From Comamonas sp. BIGb0152 (GTDB lineage: Bacteria; Pseudomonadota; Gammaproteobacteria; Burkholderiales; Burkholderiaceae_C), in NCBI RefSeq assembly GCF_024809975.1, contig NZ_JANUDY010000001.1, forward strand, positions 699,789 to 763,788: DNA of 64,000 bases, given 5' to 3'. The stretch's first letter is position 1; the number at the start of each line of letters is the position of its first letter. This document shows, piece after piece, positions 26,628 through 38,222 of the stretch. The position numbers were made by a program, and so were the translations under genes. Below the pieces are notes generated by a model. The model was not told the origin of the DNA. It did no database searches and was given only the letters and a program-made list of their open reading frames with translations.

Positions 26628-27326
26628 CTAAGTGGACAGGGTCGCGCCCGGGCTGTGAGGCGCCGTGGATTCGAGCATATAGCCCAGCCCCCGCACGGTG
26701 ACCACATGCACGTCGGCACCCGCCAGCTTGCGCCGCACCCGGTGCAGCACCTGCTCGATCGCATCGGGGCTGACCGTGCTGTCTTGCGGGAAGACCTTGG
26801 CGCTGAGTTTGGATTTGCCGACGGGCGCGCCGGTGCGTGCCATCAAGGCCTCCAGCGCCGCATGCTCGCGTGGGGTCAGCGCCAGCATCTGCGCGGCCAG
26901 CCAGAAGGTGCGGTGGCTGCTGTCATAGCGCAAGGATCCGCATTGCTGCACCGCTTGCACCCTGCCCTGGCTGCGCCGGTACAGGGCCGCCAGGCGTGCC
27001 TCCAGCTCGGCCACTTCAAAGGGTTTGGTCAGGTAGTCGTCGGCGCCTCGATGCAGGCCTTCCACCCGGTCTTGCACCGCCCCTTGCGCGGTCAGTACCA
27101 GCACCGGCTCACGCCGGCCCTGGCTGCGCATCGACGACAACCAGTCAAAGCCATGCTGGTCGGGCAGTTGCAGATCCAGCACCACCACGTCAAAGGGGTC
27201 GTCCTGCAGCAAGCGGGTGGCCATGGCGGCATGCGAGGCGTGCACCGCCTCGATGTTGGATTGTTTGAGCGCGCGCACCAGCCAGGCCGCCATTTCCAGC
27301 TCGTCTTCAATCAGCAATATGCGCAT
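26628..27326 (-). CDS. tctD: TctD-like response regulator
   Basis: An OmpR-family regulator of 232 residues with the acidic pair E7-D8, phospho-acceptor D51 (VVLDLQLPD), the conserved Thr in VLVLTAQG and Lys in YLTKPFEVAEL, then a winged helix ending in VVTVRGLGYMLE. It is encoded directly upstream of the sensor kinase, and tctB-tctA follow on the same strand, the layout of tctDE-regulated tricarboxylate uptake. The repeats at 24988-25019 are its most likely target. Close relatives such as QseB or PmrA cannot be excluded by sequence alone. Confidence 0.85.
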   Translation of the reverse strand: MRILLIEDELEMAAWLVRALKQSNIEAVHASHAAMATRLLQDDPFDVVVLDLQLPDQHGFDWLSSMRSQGRREPVLVLTAQGAVQDRVEGLHRGADDYLTKPFEVAELEARLAALYRRSQGRVQAVQQCGSLRYDSSHRTFWLAAQMLALTPREHAALEALMARTGAPVGKSKLSAKVFPQDSTVSPDAIEQVLHRVRRKLAGADVHVVTVRGLGYMLESTAPHSPGATLST

Positions 27327-27406
27327 GCTTAGCCGCCCGCTCGTGGAGCCACAAAGAGCGCGATCATACGCCTATGGACCGTTGCGCGGGTGTGCCGTGG
27401 GCGTCG

Positions 27407-27514
27407 CTACTCCTGGATCGGCGAGGGGATGCCAGGCGTGGGCACCGGTGGTGGCTGGATGGGAGCGGGGTCTTTGACGGGCGGCGCTTCCGGGTGACGG
27501 GGGTCAATATGCAT
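27407..27514 (-). CDS. Small proline-rich protein, unknown function
   Basis: A predicted 35-residue protein with 14 prolines, starting MHIDPRHPEAPP and continuing with repeated P-x-P elements. The ATG at 27514 has a perfect AAGGAG six bases upstream, which is the main support for a real gene. Short proline-rich proteins of this type occur in related betaproteobacteria; no function is known to me. It lies between the tctD start and the uvrA stop, on the same strand as both. Confidence 0.6.
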   Translation of the reverse strand: MHIDPRHPEAPPVKDPAPIQPPPVPTPGIPSPIQE

Positions 27515-27601
27515 CAAAGGCTCCTTGAGAATCATCTCCGGGCATTGTGCCCAGGCCCGGCAGGGCGCGCTGTCAGCAAACGCCCTGCCGTCGCGGCGCA
27601 T

Positions 27602-30600
27602 TTAGCGCGCCAGCACGGGTGCCAGGGCCTTGCCGGTATGCGTGCCCGCCTGGACCAGGTCCTCGGGTGTACCCGTTGCCACAATGCGGCCGCCGGCATT
27701 GCCGCCTTCCGGCCCCAGGTCGATCACCCAGTCGGCCTCGGCGATCACATCCAGGTCATGCTCGATCACCACCACGCTGTGACCGGCATCCACCAGGCGG
27801 TGCAACACATGGATCAGCTTGTCCACATCGGCCATGTGCAGGCCCACGGTAGGCTCATCGAGTACATACAAGGTATGGGGCGCCTTGTTGCCCCGGCGCG
27901 TGATGTCATCGCGCACCTTGGTCAGCTCGGTCACCAGCTTGATGCGCTGCGCCTCGCCGCCCGACAAGGTGGGCGAAGGCTGGCCCAGGGTCAAATAGCC
28001 CAGGCCCACATCCTGCAGCAGCTGCAGCGGATGGGCGATGCTGGGCATGCTGGCAAAGAAGGCCACGGCCTCGTCCACCTCCATCTGCAGCACCTCGCCA
28101 ATGCTCTTGCCGCGCCAGGTCACCGCCAGGGTTTCGGGGCTGAAGCGGGCGCCATGGCAGACCTCACACGGCACCTTCACATCGGGCAGAAAGCTCATCT
28201 CGATGGTGCGCATGCCCTGCCCCTCACAAGCGGGGCAGCGGCCCTCGCCAGTGTTGAAGGAGAAGCGCCCTGCCGCATAGCCGCGCGCCTTGGCTTCCAG
28301 GGTTTCGGCAAACAGCTTGCGGATCGTGTCCCAAAAGCCGATGTAAGTGGCGGGGCAGGAGCGCGGCGTCTTGCCAATTGGCGTCTGGTCCACTTCCAGC
28401 ACCCGGTCAATGCCTTCAAAGCCTTGCAAGCCCTTGCTGCCGATAAGCGCGGGGGCCTTGCCGGCATCCATGTCATCGCGCCCCGCCTTGGTCGAGCGCT
28501 GGCCCACCCAGGCGGCCACATTGGTCAGCAGCACATCGCGCGCCAAGGTGGATTTGCCCGAGCCCGACACGCCGGTGACCGCCACCAGGCGCTTGAGCGG
28601 CAGGCGCACATCGACGTTCTGCAGGTTGTGCAGGTTGGCACCCAGCACCGCCAGCCAGTGCAGCGGCGCCATGGCATCGGCGCGGGCCGGCGCCGCCATG
28701 GCGGCATTGGCCAGGGCGCTGTCGGCAGCCAGCGCTGCGGCCAGGTCTGCAGCGATCTGCTTCTTGGTGCGCTTTTTGGCGACGGGTGCGGCCTCGTCCG
28801 TGGGCGCTGCCAGCACCGCATCGGCCACGCCATGCACCAGCCGGCGCGGCTGGAAGGGGTGGCGCATCGCATGCAGCAGGTAGCGGCCGGTTTGCGATTC
28901 GGGCGCATCCATCACATCCTGCGTCGTGCCCTGGGCCACCAGGCGGCCGCCACGCTTGCCAGCGCTGGGGCCAATGTCGATCACATGGTCGGCGCGGCGA
29001 ATGGTGTCCTCATCGTGCTCCACCACCACCAGGGTATTGCCCTTGGCGCCCAGCTTTTGCAGCGCATTAAGCAGGATGTGGTTGTCCCGCGCATGCAGGC
29101 CAATCGTGGGCTCGTCGAGCACATAGCACACCCCTTGCAGATTGCTGCCCAGCTGGGCGGCCAGGCGGATGCGCTGTGCCTCTCCGCCTGACAAGGTGGG
29201 CGCGCCCCGGTCCAGGGTCAGGTAACCCAGGCCGACCTCTTCCAAAAAGGCCAGGCGGCTGTGGATCTCGGGCAGCAAATCGCGGGAGATATCGCTTTCG
29301 CGGCCGGACAGCGACAAGCCCTCCACCCAGAGCCGCACATCCGTGACCGACAACTGGGCAATGGCGGCAATCGACCGGTCATGGAACAGCACCGCACGTG
29401 CGGTCGCATTCAGCCGCGTGCCCTGGCAGCTTGGGCAGGTGGTTTCGCCCACATCGTCGGCCTCGGGCTCCTCAAAGCTTTGCTCGCGGCCCCGGTTGTC
29501 CTGGGCCATGACGGAGTCGTCATAGACCTTGCGCTGGTCCTTGGTCAGCTTGACGCCGGTGCCCACGCAATCGGGGCACCAGCCGTGCTTGCTGTTGTAG
29601 GAGAACAGGCGCGGATCCAGCTCGGCATAGCTGGTGGCGCACACCGGGCAGGCACGTTTGGTGGAGAACACCTGCAGTTTGCCGATGGCCGCCGTATCAC
29701 TGCCTGCCTGCATGGCCGCTTCCAAGGTGCCGATGGCCGACAGCACATGCAGCACGCCCTTGCCCAGCTCCAGCGCCGTGGCCAGCTTGTCGCGCAGCAG
29801 GGCCTCGTTCTCGGGCTTGATCTCGATGCTGGCCACCGGCAGCTCGACCGTGTGTTCCTTGAAGCGGTCCAGGCGCGGAAAGCCGGTGGTGGGCAGAAAC
29901 TGGCCATCGACGCGCAGATGGGTGTAGCCACGCGGCCGCGCCCAGTCTGCCAGCTCGGTGTACACGCCCTTGCGGGCAACCACCAGCGGCGCCATCAGGC
30001 CAATCAGCTGGCCCCGGTACTGGGTCATCAGCTGGGCGGCAATGCTCTCGGGCGTTTGCGGCTGCACGGCCGCGCCATCCTTGGTGCAGTGCTGCACGCC
30101 CAGCTTCACGTAGAGCAGGCGCAGAAAATGCCAGACCTCGGTGGTGGTACCCACGGTGGATTTGCGCCCGCCGCGCGAGAGGCGCTGCTCAATCGCCACC
30201 GTCGGCGGAATGCCGTAGACCGCATCCACCTCGGGCCGGCCTGCCGGCTGCACAATGGAGCGCGCATAGGCGTTCAGCGATTCGAGGTAGCGGCGCTGGC
30301 CTTCGTTGAACAAAATGTCAAACGCCAGGGTGGACTTGCCCGAGCCCGAGACGCCCGTCACCACATTGAACTTGCCACGCGGAATATCCACGCTCAAATT
30401 CTTGAGGTTGTGCTCCTTGGCATTGATGATCTGGATGCTGTTGCCCGGCCCGGGCAGCGCGGCGCTTTGCGCAGGCGCTGCCAGCGCATAAGCGGCACGC
30501 TGCTCACGCACTTCATGGGGCTGGCCGTCTCCGCGCTCGCCGAGCATGGCCAGCTCGTAATCGCGCAGCGCCTGCGCGGTGTAGGAGCGGCCAGACTTGC

Positions 30601-33565
30601 GCACCTCCTCGGGCGTACCCTCTTCCACCACCTTGCCGCCGTCTTCGCCGGCATCCGGCCCCAGGTCGATCAGCCAGTCGCTGGCACGGATCACATCGAG
30701 GTTGTGCTCAATGACGATCAGCGAGTTGCCCACCTCCAGCAGCTTGCGCAGCGCCCGCATCAGCTTGGCGATGTCTTCAAAGTGCAGGCCGGTGGTGGGC
30801 TCGTCAAACAGGAACAAGGTGCCTTTGCGGGCCAGCGCCTGCTTGGATTTGGCCGCGCTCTTGGCCGCCCCCGCCAGAAAACCGGCCAGCTTCAGGCGCT
30901 GGGCTTCGCCGCCCGACAAGGTCGGCACCGGCTGGCCCAGCTTCACATACTCCAGACCCACATCCACGATGGGCTGCAGCGCACGGATCACCTCGCGGTC
31001 CTTGGCGAACAGCACGGCCGCCTGGCTGACGGTCAGCTCCAGCACATCGGCCACATTCATCAGGCGGCCATCGCGCTCGATGCGTACCTCCAGAATCTCG
31101 GCGCGGTAGCGCTTGCCATCGCAGTCCGGGCAGCGCAGGTACACGTCGGAGAGAAACTGCATCTCCACATGCTCAAAGCCCGAACCGCCGCAGGTAGGGC
31201 AGCGGCCATCGCCACTGTTGAAGCTGAACTTGCCGGCGGTGTAGCCGCGCTGCAGCGACAGCGGCGCCGTCGCAAACAGCTCACGCACCGCATCCCAGGC
31301 ACCGACATAGCTGACCGGGTTGGAACGCGCCGTCTTGCCAATCGGCGACTGGTCCACAAAGACGATGTCGGACAGATGGTCCGCCCCCAGCAGGCGCTGG
31401 TGCGCGCCAGCCAGCTCGGTGGGCTTGCCAAAATGGCGCATCAAAGCGGGTGCCAGCACATCCTGGATCAAGGTGGATTTACCCGAACCCGACACGCCGG
31501 TGACCACCACCATGCGCTGGAGCGGAAAATCCACCGACACATTCTGCAGGTTGTGCTCGGTCGCGCCCTCCAGAATCAGACGCGGCGTGCTTTCGGTCAC
31601 CATGCGCTTGGCACCCATGCCGACCTGCTTGCGGCCGCCCAAATAGGCGCCAGTCAAGGTATCGGCATGGCGCAGTTCAAGAGGGCTGCCATCAAACACA
31701 ATCTGCCCCCCCTTCTCGCCCGGGCCCGGGCCCATGTCGATCATGCGGTCGGCGGCAAACATCACCGCCGGATCATGCTCCACCACCACCAGGGTGTTGC
31801 CGGCGTCGCGCAAGCGCTTCATCGCCACGATGATCCGTTCCATATCACGCGGGTGCAGCCCGATGGAGGGCTCATCGAGCACGAACAAGGTGTTGACCAG
31901 CGAGGTGCCCAGGGCCGTAGTCAGGTTGATGCGCTGCACCTCGCCACCGCTCAAGGTACGGCTCTGGCGGTCCAGGGTCAGGTAGCCGATGCCGACGTCG
32001 CAGAGGTAGAGCAGACGGTTGCTGATTTCCTCGTGCAACAGCCGCAAGGCCTGGGCATCGCCATCGTTGCTGCGGCGGATGTCCATGCTGGCAAAAAACA
32101 CGCGCAACCGGGCAATCGGCAGCAGCATCAAATCATGCAGGCTCAGGCCGGGCAGCGCCTCCAGCTGCGCCCGCGTCCAGGCCACGCCTTGGGGCATGAA
32201 GCGCTTGTCCGCAGGCAAGGCGGCATCCGCATCCTTCTTGCTGCCAATACGCCACAGCAGGCTCTCGGTCTTCAGCCGAGCACCGCTACAGACCGGGCAA
32301 GGCGTGTAGCTGCGGTACTTGGACAGCAAGACGCGGATATGCATCTTGTAGGACTTGGTTTCCAGATACTCAAAATAGCGGCGGATGCCATACCACTGGC
32401 GGCTCCAGTTGCCGTCCTTGTAGCCCTCCTCGCCATGGATGACCCAGTCCTTCTGCGCCTCGGTCAGCTTGGCCCAGGCAGTGTCGCGGGGAATGCCCTG
32501 CGCCTCAGCATGGCGCATCAAATCGTCCTGGATCTCTTTCCAGGCGGGTGTCTGGATGGGCTTGATCACGCCGGTGCGCAAGGTGAGCTTGTCGTTGGGA
32601 ATCACCAGGCCCCAGTCGACCCCAATGACCCGGCCAAAGCCCCGGCAGGCATCGCAGGCACCCACCGCAGAGTTGAACGAGAACATCGACGGCGTGGGCT
32701 CGCGGTAGCGCAGGCCACTCTCGGGGCAGTGCAGGCCGGCAGAAAACTTCCACAGCGCGGGCTCGGCGGTGTTGCCCTCGGCATCGGCCTCTGCGATGGC
32801 ATACACCGTCATCTCGCCGCTGCCGCGCTTCAAGGCCACTTCAATGGCCTCAATCACGCGTGCCTTCTCGGCCTTGCTGAGACGAAAACGGTCGGCCACC
32901 ACATCGAGCAGCTTGACCCGCAGGGGCGCCTCGGCAGCCGCCTGCTTGCCGGCCTTGGGCTTTTTCTTGCTGCTGTCCACGGCGGCAGCATGCCGCACCG
33001 CATCGACCTCGCGCTCGGCCTGCACCTTGGTGAAGCCGCTGGCCGACAGCCATTGCTCGACCTGCTCGGCGCTGGTGTTGGCCGGCAACTCGACGGGGAA
33101 GGTGATCACGATGCGCGGGTCACCCGCCTGGCTGCGCTGCAGCAGCTTCTCGTAAATGCTCTCGGGCGTGTCGTGCTGCACTGCCAAGGCGGTCTGCTGG
33201 TCAAACAGATGGCCGGCGCGTGCTACGAGCAGTTTCAAGTGGTCGTTCAGCTCGGTCATCGTGCCCACGGTGGAGCGCGAGCTGCGCACCGGGTTGGTCT
33301 GGTCGATCGCAATCGCCGGCGGCACGCCCTCGACCTTGTCGACGGCCGGCTTGTCCATGCGGTCGAGGAACTGGCGCGCATAGGCGCTGAAGGTCTCGAC
33401 ATAGCGGCGCTGCCCCTCGGCATACAAGGTGTCAAACACCAGGCTGGACTTGCCCGAGCCGCTGGGCCCTGTCACCACGGTCAGCTCCCCCGTGCGGATA
33501 TCCAGATCCAGATTCTTGAGGTTGTGCTGACGCGCACCACGGATGCGAATGTTTTCCTGAGACAT
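27602..33565 (-). CDS. uvrA: Double-length (tandem) UvrA excinuclease ATPase
   Basis: A DNA-damage-recognition ATPase of 1987 residues, about twice the usual 940. Two complete UvrA modules are fused in one frame, at about 1-1010 and 1045-1987, joined by an Ala/Pro-rich linker. Four Walker A motifs are visible at about 33-41 (GPSGSGKSS), 690, 1073 and 1667 (each GVSGSGKST), with four LSGGE signatures and four DEP Walker B motifs. Cys-x2-Cys zinc elements occur near 422, 790-812, 1305, 1375 and 1775-1800. In the first module the N-terminal zinc finger is degenerate: CPES near 278 replaces CPxC, although CDAC near 305 remains. Canonical UvrA works as a dimer, so the fusion may be an intrinsic pseudo-dimer. 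A LexA-type box lies upstream. Confidence 0.95.
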   Translation of the reverse strand: MSQENIRIRGARQHNLKNLDLDIRTGELTVVTGPSGSGKSSLVFDTLYAEGQRRYVETFSAYARQFLDRMDKPAVDKVEGVPPAIAIDQTNPVRSSRSTVGTMTELNDHLKLLVARAGHLFDQQTALAVQHDTPESIYEKLLQRSQAGDPRIVITFPVELPANTSAEQVEQWLSASGFTKVQAEREVDAVRHAAAVDSSKKKPKAGKQAAAEAPLRVKLLDVVADRFRLSKAEKARVIEAIEVALKRGSGEMTVYAIAEADAEGNTAEPALWKFSAGLHCPESGLRYREPTPSMFSFNSAVGACDACRGFGRVIGVDWGLVIPNDKLTLRTGVIKPIQTPAWKEIQDDLMRHAEAQGIPRDTAWAKLTEAQKDWVIHGEEGYKDGNWSRQWYGIRRYFEYLETKSYKMHIRVLLSKYRSYTPCPVCSGARLKTESLLWRIGSKKDADAALPADKRFMPQGVAWTRAQLEALPGLSLHDLMLLPIARLRVFFASMDIRRSNDGDAQALRLLHEEISNRLLYLCDVGIGYLTLDRQSRTLSGGEVQRINLTTALGTSLVNTLFVLDEPSIGLHPRDMERIIVAMKRLRDAGNTLVVVEHDPAVMFAADRMIDMGPGPGEKGGQIVFDGSPLELRHADTLTGAYLGGRKQVGMGAKRMVTESTPRLILEGATEHNLQNVSVDFPLQRMVVVTGVSGSGKSTLIQDVLAPALMRHFGKPTELAGAHQRLLGADHLSDIVFVDQSPIGKTARSNPVSYVGAWDAVRELFATAPLSLQRGYTAGKFSFNSGDGRCPTCGGSGFEHVEMQFLSDVYLRCPDCDGKRYRAEILEVRIERDGRLMNVADVLELTVSQAAVLFAKDREVIRALQPIVDVGLEYVKLGQPVPTLSGGEAQRLKLAGFLAGAAKSAAKSKQALARKGTLFLFDEPTTGLHFEDIAKLMRALRKLLEVGNSLIVIEHNLDVIRASDWLIDLGPDAGEDGGKVVEEGTPEEVRKSGRSYTAQALRDYELAMLGERGDGQPHEVREQRAAYALAAPAQSAALPGPGNSIQIINAKEHNLKNLSVDIPRGKFNVVTGVSGSGKSTLAFDILFNEGQRRYLESLNAYARSIVQPAGRPEVDAVYGIPPTVAIEQRLSRGGRKSTVGTTTEVWHFLRLLYVKLGVQHCTKDGAAVQPQTPESIAAQLMTQYRGQLIGLMAPLVVARKGVYTELADWARPRGYTHLRVDGQFLPTTGFPRLDRFKEHTVELPVASIEIKPENEALLRDKLATALELGKGVLHVLSAIGTLEAAMQAGSDTAAIGKLQVFSTKRACPVCATSYAELDPRLFSYNSKHGWCPDCVGTGVKLTKDQRKVYDDSVMAQDNRGREQSFEEPEADDVGETTCPSCQGTRLNATARAVLFHDRSIAAIAQLSVTDVRLWVEGLSLSGRESDISRDLLPEIHSRLAFLEEVGLGYLTLDRGAPTLSGGEAQRIRLAAQLGSNLQGVCYVLDEPTIGLHARDNHILLNALQKLGAKGNTLVVVEHDEDTIRRADHVIDIGPSAGKRGGRLVAQGTTQDVMDAPESQTGRYLLHAMRHPFQPRRLVHGVADAVLAAPTDEAAPVAKKRTKKQIAADLAAALAADSALANAAMAAPARADAMAPLHWLAVLGANLHNLQNVDVRLPLKRLVAVTGVSGSGKSTLARDVLLTNVAAWVGQRSTKAGRDDMDAGKAPALIGSKGLQGFEGIDRVLEVDQTPIGKTPRSCPATYIGFWDTIRKLFAETLEAKARGYAAGRFSFNTGEGRCPACEGQGMRTIEMSFLPDVKVPCEVCHGARFSPETLAVTWRGKSIGEVLQMEVDEAVAFFASMPSIAHPLQLLQDVGLGYLTLGQPSPTLSGGEAQRIKLVTELTKVRDDITRRGNKAPHTLYVLDEPTVGLHMADVDKLIHVLHRLVDAGHSVVVIEHDLDVIAEADWVIDLGPEGGNAGGRIVATGTPEDLVQAGTHTGKALAPVLAR

Positions 33566-33754
33566 ACCGATGAGCTATCCAGTAATTCGTTGGCGCAGTG
33601 CAGCACCCGAATAAGCACGGCCTCAGGCGCAAGGCCAGAGATGCCCAAATACGGATGACTGACAAGACTGCGGGGGAGCAAAATGATCGTGAACAACCAT
33701 TCTAGGGAGTTCGCCCGGCACGCAACGCCGCTTGCGGCAAAGCCCTGCAAACCA

Positions 33755-33770
33755 CTGTACAAATTTACAG
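33755..33770 (-). promoter_or_regulatory. LexA/SOS box upstream of the tandem uvrA
   Basis: CTGTACAAATTTACAG is an exact CTGT-N8-ACAG LexA operator with an AT-rich centre. It lies about 190 bp upstream of the UvrA start, in an intergenic region with no other gene start. Overlapping -35-like TTGCTA and -10-like TACAGT hexamers on the minus strand suggest it covers the promoter. Damage induction is inferred from the box. Confidence 0.7.
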
Positions 33771-33818
33771 ATATTAGCAATTAGGAGACATCACTCCCCC
33801 CTCTGCCTGCCGCCCATG

Positions 33819-33848
33819 AAAAAACCCGCATCCTCTCGAATGCGGGTT
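33819..33848 (-). terminator. Intrinsic terminator of the porin gene
   Basis: A 9-bp perfect stem, AACCCGCAT with ATGCGGGTT, with an eight-base loop and a run of A at 33819-33824 that reads as T on the minus strand. It starts about 37 bp after the porin stop. Confidence 0.9.
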
Positions 33849-33884
33849 CAGGGGCGGAAGGCGCGCTGGGCGCCTTAGGCCTGC

Positions 33885-34862
33885 TTAGAAGTTGTGGCGG
33901 ATCCCAGCAGCGAAGGTGCTGAAGTCGGCGCCGGAGACACCGGTGGCGTAGCTGGCGTTGGCCTTGTTGTCGACCTTGGTGTAGCCAGCGTACAGCTTGG
34001 AGCGCTTGCTCAGGTTGTAGTTGTAGCCCAGGATCAGCTGGCGTGCGCCGCTGTTGCTGACGTCATCCCACTTGCCTGCCCAGCCGAAGCCAGCCACGAA
34101 TTCGGAAGCACCCATGGTGTACATACCGGTCACGCGGGCCGCATTGCGCTTGCCGCGCAGCTCTTCGTCAGAGCGCTGGTAGTAAGCACCCAGCTGGAAG
34201 GCATTGATGGTGTAGTGAGCGCGCAGGCCCAGTTGCTTGTCGCCACCGACCTTGGTGAAGCCAGCACCCAGGGCCAGCGGGCCGCTTTCCCAGTTGGCTG
34301 CCAGGTCGTAGCCGTTCTTGTCGTTGGTGCCAGCAGCCTTTTCATGGAACGAGGTCGCGCCTTCGATGGTCAGGCCACCCAGGATCACGGGGGTGCGGTA
34401 GGCGATCTTGTTGGAGTCGCGCATCACGTAGGTGTACAGCGCGTCCGACAGCGAACCGGTGTCGTGGTTAGGCTGGTCCAGCACGCCGTAGTCGGCCACT
34501 GCGTAGTAGGACTCGGAGGTGAAGGTACCCAGACGCAGCATACCGAAGCCGCCTTCCAGGTTCACTTCGCTCTGGCGCTTGAAGTTCAGACCGCCAGCGG
34601 AGCCGGTGCCCGAGCCGTCATCAGAGTTGAAACCCGATTCCAGCACGAAGCCAGCCTTCAGGCCGCCACCCAGGTCTTCCGTACCACGGAAGCCGATACG
34701 CGATGCGTTGTTGAACAGACCGGTGGTCGACACATCGCCCACCTTTTGGCGTTCCACCGAGGTATTCACACGGCCATAAACCTGCACGCTGCTTTGTGCC
34801 AGCGCAGCGGTGGAGCCAGCAACGGCCAAGGTGGCAATCATCAAACGATTCAGTGAACGCAT
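33885..34862 (-). CDS. Gram-negative general porin (OmpC/Omp32 type)
   Basis: A trimeric outer-membrane beta-barrel porin of 325 residues. A signal peptide is cleaved after ALA-Q near residue 22. The mature start SSVQVYGRVNTSVE is the classic first strand of betaproteobacterial porins, and the chain ends in Phe (AGIRHNF), the signal for barrel assembly. Alternating strands such as NKIAYRTPVILGGLTIEGA and GYNYNLSKRSKLYAGYTKV are visible throughout. The length is normal. GAGGAC precedes the ATG. It is monocistronic with its own terminator. Omp32 of Acidovorax/Comamonas is anion-selective; selectivity here is not assigned. Confidence 0.93.
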   Translation of the reverse strand: MRSLNRLMIATLAVAGSTAALAQSSVQVYGRVNTSVERQKVGDVSTTGLFNNASRIGFRGTEDLGGGLKAGFVLESGFNSDDGSGTGSAGGLNFKRQSEVNLEGGFGMLRLGTFTSESYYAVADYGVLDQPNHDTGSLSDALYTYVMRDSNKIAYRTPVILGGLTIEGATSFHEKAAGTNDKNGYDLAANWESGPLALGAGFTKVGGDKQLGLRAHYTINAFQLGAYYQRSDEELRGKRNAARVTGMYTMGASEFVAGFGWAGKWDDVSNSGARQLILGYNYNLSKRSKLYAGYTKVDNKANASYATGVSGADFSTFAAGIRHNF

Positions 34863-35329
34863 AGTGTCCTCGGGGATGGAGTAATAAAAATGGTTTGGAC
34901 GGTGCCGACTGGGTTTTCAAAACGCCGTATTCAGCTCGTCACATATTATTAATTCTAGGCGGCAGACCCCATTTTCGGCGCTGTATATCGCGCAGATTTT
35001 GCGAGAGTGACGCATTGTTACCACACTTCCATGACAGACCCTGGTATTAACCATGAGGCCTAGAAAAGGCGCAAAAAAAACAGCACCCGAAGGTGCTGTT
35101 GGGAGGTGAAAGCCTCAGGTGTTACGCGGCGCGCATTCCTCGGGATCCTCCGCATAACCCTCGCCAAGCGGGATGGACGCGGATCGGGATGAGACGCAAG
35201 GCGTCTTTTGCAGTCAATAGCCGTAGCTATTGACAAGGAAGACAACGCAGCGGATCGCCCGAGCCCGCGTTCAGACCACGGCAGGGAGTTTTGCAGAGGG
35301 TCCCTAGGGGCCCTCTCGCATTTTGGATC
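34863..35329. other. Long structured intergenic region, no convincing gene
   Basis: A 467-bp gap between the porin start and the MFS stop. The right part, downstream of the MFS gene, holds several perfect hairpins: AGACGC/GCGTCT at 35192-35206, GTCAATAGC/GCTATTGAC at 35213-35234, and an AGAGGG-based stem near 35298-35318. A terminator-like hairpin lies at 35079-35100. The left part (34863-35040) is AT-richer and must carry the porin promoter. One 61-codon frame on the minus strand has no support. Confidence 0.5.
35073..35100 (-). terminator. Intrinsic terminator, minus strand
   Basis: A 9-bp stem, AACAGCACC with GGTGCTGTT, with a short loop and eight A on its left that become the T run on the minus strand. 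It is 230 bp past the MFS stop, so the MFS transcript, or a separate small RNA between, probably ends here. Confidence 0.75.
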
Positions 35330-36988
<1,659 letters not shown>

Positions 36989-37253
36989 GTTGTTGTCTCC
37001 TTGTAGTGTTGCCGCTCTTTTTTTTGGCGGACACTGCATTCTTCAAGGAAGCGCTGACCCAAGTCTGACGGTTTTCCAACACAAGCTTGCAGGTCGCTGA
37101 CAATTCGCTGACAAACTCCAGTGCAACCCGCAGAAATCGTTTTGCCATGCGGAAAATCGCTGCACTGCAGCATCAACCAAGGGAAAGTCCTAGGCCTGGC
37201 AAAACAGGGCGGAGAGGCATTTTGCCGCGCGCTGCGGCTGCAAAAACGGCGGC

Positions 37254-37901
37254 TCAGGCCTTGGTCAAACCCGAGGGACGGTTGGCGGCCGCCTCCCAGT
37301 GCCCATCGGCAAACCAGGCATCGCCGTTCAGGCAGGCGCTCAGCATCGGCAGCCCATCCAGGCCCCAGAACAGCTGCCCGTCCAGCACCATGCTGGGCAC
37401 GCCAAAAGCCCCGGCGGCGGTGGCCGCATCGGTGTTGCTGCGCAGCCATTGCTTGGCCTCTTGCTCGGCCGCATCACCGCTGCGCAGCTGCTCGGCCAAG
37501 GTCTGCTGCAAAGCCTGCAGGCGCTGCGGCTCCAGCGCGTCGGCGCCACCCAGCCAGACATGGCGAAAGATCGCATCGGCCGTGAAGCGGTTGATGCAGC
37601 CGCCCTGGCCCGTGCGCAAGGCCAGGCGCAGCAAAGGCAGCGGGTTGAAAGGGTGTTGCGCAGGCATCTGCAGGCCGCAGCCCTGGCGCTCGCCCAGCCA
37701 GCTCACATGGCGGTAGGTCCAGGCACGCTTGTCGGCAATACCGGCCGGGCCGGGGTTGGCATGCTGCTGCAGCAGCGCACCCAGCAGCACGGGCCGGTAG
37801 CGCACATGCACGCTATGGCCTTGCAGCGCCTGGGGCAGCGCATCAAAGGCCAGCCAGGCGTAAGGTGAGACAAAGTCCAGGTAGAAATCGATGGTCTTCA
37901 T
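37254..37901 (-). CDS. DsbA-fold 2-hydroxychromene-2-carboxylate isomerase-like protein
   Basis: A 215-residue thioredoxin-fold protein of the kappa-GST/HCCA-isomerase group. The N-terminus MKTIDFYLDFVSPYAWLAF carries the Ser (FVSPY) that replaces the DsbA CxxC and is the catalytic residue for glutathione-dependent isomerisation. The late GVPSMVLDGQLFWGLD segment is the cis-Pro and return strand. No naphthalene or aromatic-degradation genes are nearby, so the substrate may differ from the namesake. It is the last gene of a three-gene leftward operon. Confidence 0.88.
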   Translation of the reverse strand: MKTIDFYLDFVSPYAWLAFDALPQALQGHSVHVRYRPVLLGALLQQHANPGPAGIADKRAWTYRHVSWLGERQGCGLQMPAQHPFNPLPLLRLALRTGQGGCINRFTADAIFRHVWLGGADALEPQRLQALQQTLAEQLRSGDAAEQEAKQWLRSNTDAATAAGAFGVPSMVLDGQLFWGLDGLPMLSACLNGDAWFADGHWEAAANRPSGLTKA

Positions 37902-37913
37902 ACCCGGACTCCT

Positions 37914-38222
37914 TTAGGGTGCAGGCACCAGTGGTCGGCCATTGCTGCCCAGGCCCGCGCGGCCCAGCGCCTGCAACCAGATCTGCTGGCGCTCTGCCGT
38001 CTCAGCCTTGGACCAGGCACGGATTTCGTCGATCGAGCGGTAGCAGCCGATGCAATGGCTGCGGTCCGCATTCATCTTGCACAACGACACGCAAGGCGAT
38101 GGCACTACATCGGCGTAATCGGCGGCAAAAGCGCCGGTCACGCGGACCTGCTTGGTGCGGGCCGCCAGCGGCGCGGGCGAGGCCACGGGCAGCGCTACGG
38201 GTTGTTCTGCTTGCTCGCTCAT
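37914..38222 (-). CDS. DUF1289 family protein
   Basis: A 102-residue protein whose C-terminal half is the DUF1289 unit: SPCVSLCKM, then HCIGCYRSIDEIRAW, giving four closely spaced cysteines likely to bind a metal or Fe-S cluster. The N-terminal 35 residues are low complexity. It overlaps the YbaK gene as ATGA and is followed 12 bp later by the isomerase-like gene. Function is not known. Confidence 0.88.
   Translation of the reverse strand: MSEQAEQPVALPVASPAPLAARTKQVRVTGAFAADYADVVPSPCVSLCKMNADRSHCIGCYRSIDEIRAWSKAETAERQQIWLQALGRAGLGSNGRPLVPAP

Larger units (their letters stand above)
33566..33884. other. Intergenic region between uvrA and porin
   Basis: A 319-bp stretch without a convincing gene. 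It holds the LexA-type box and probable uvrA promoter (33755-33785) and the porin terminator (33819-33848). The long distance between the promoter and the uvrA start implies a 5' leader of roughly 180 bases. Confidence 0.6.

Noticed and set aside
27374..29191. A 605-codon plus-strand frame overlapping the uvrA 3' end and the proline-rich gene
   Set aside because: Antisense shadow of uvrA with the same low-information composition and no recognisable domain.
29261..33658. A 1465-codon open frame on the plus strand opposite uvrA
   Set aside because: It is antisense to a strongly supported UvrA frame with all its motifs. The translation is rich in Gln, His, Arg and Ala with no domain pattern; high-GC codon bias often leaves such antisense frames open.
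35060..35245. A 61-codon minus-strand frame in the structured intergenic region
   Set aside because: It lies across hairpins and a terminator, has a basic low-complexity product and no ribosome-binding site.
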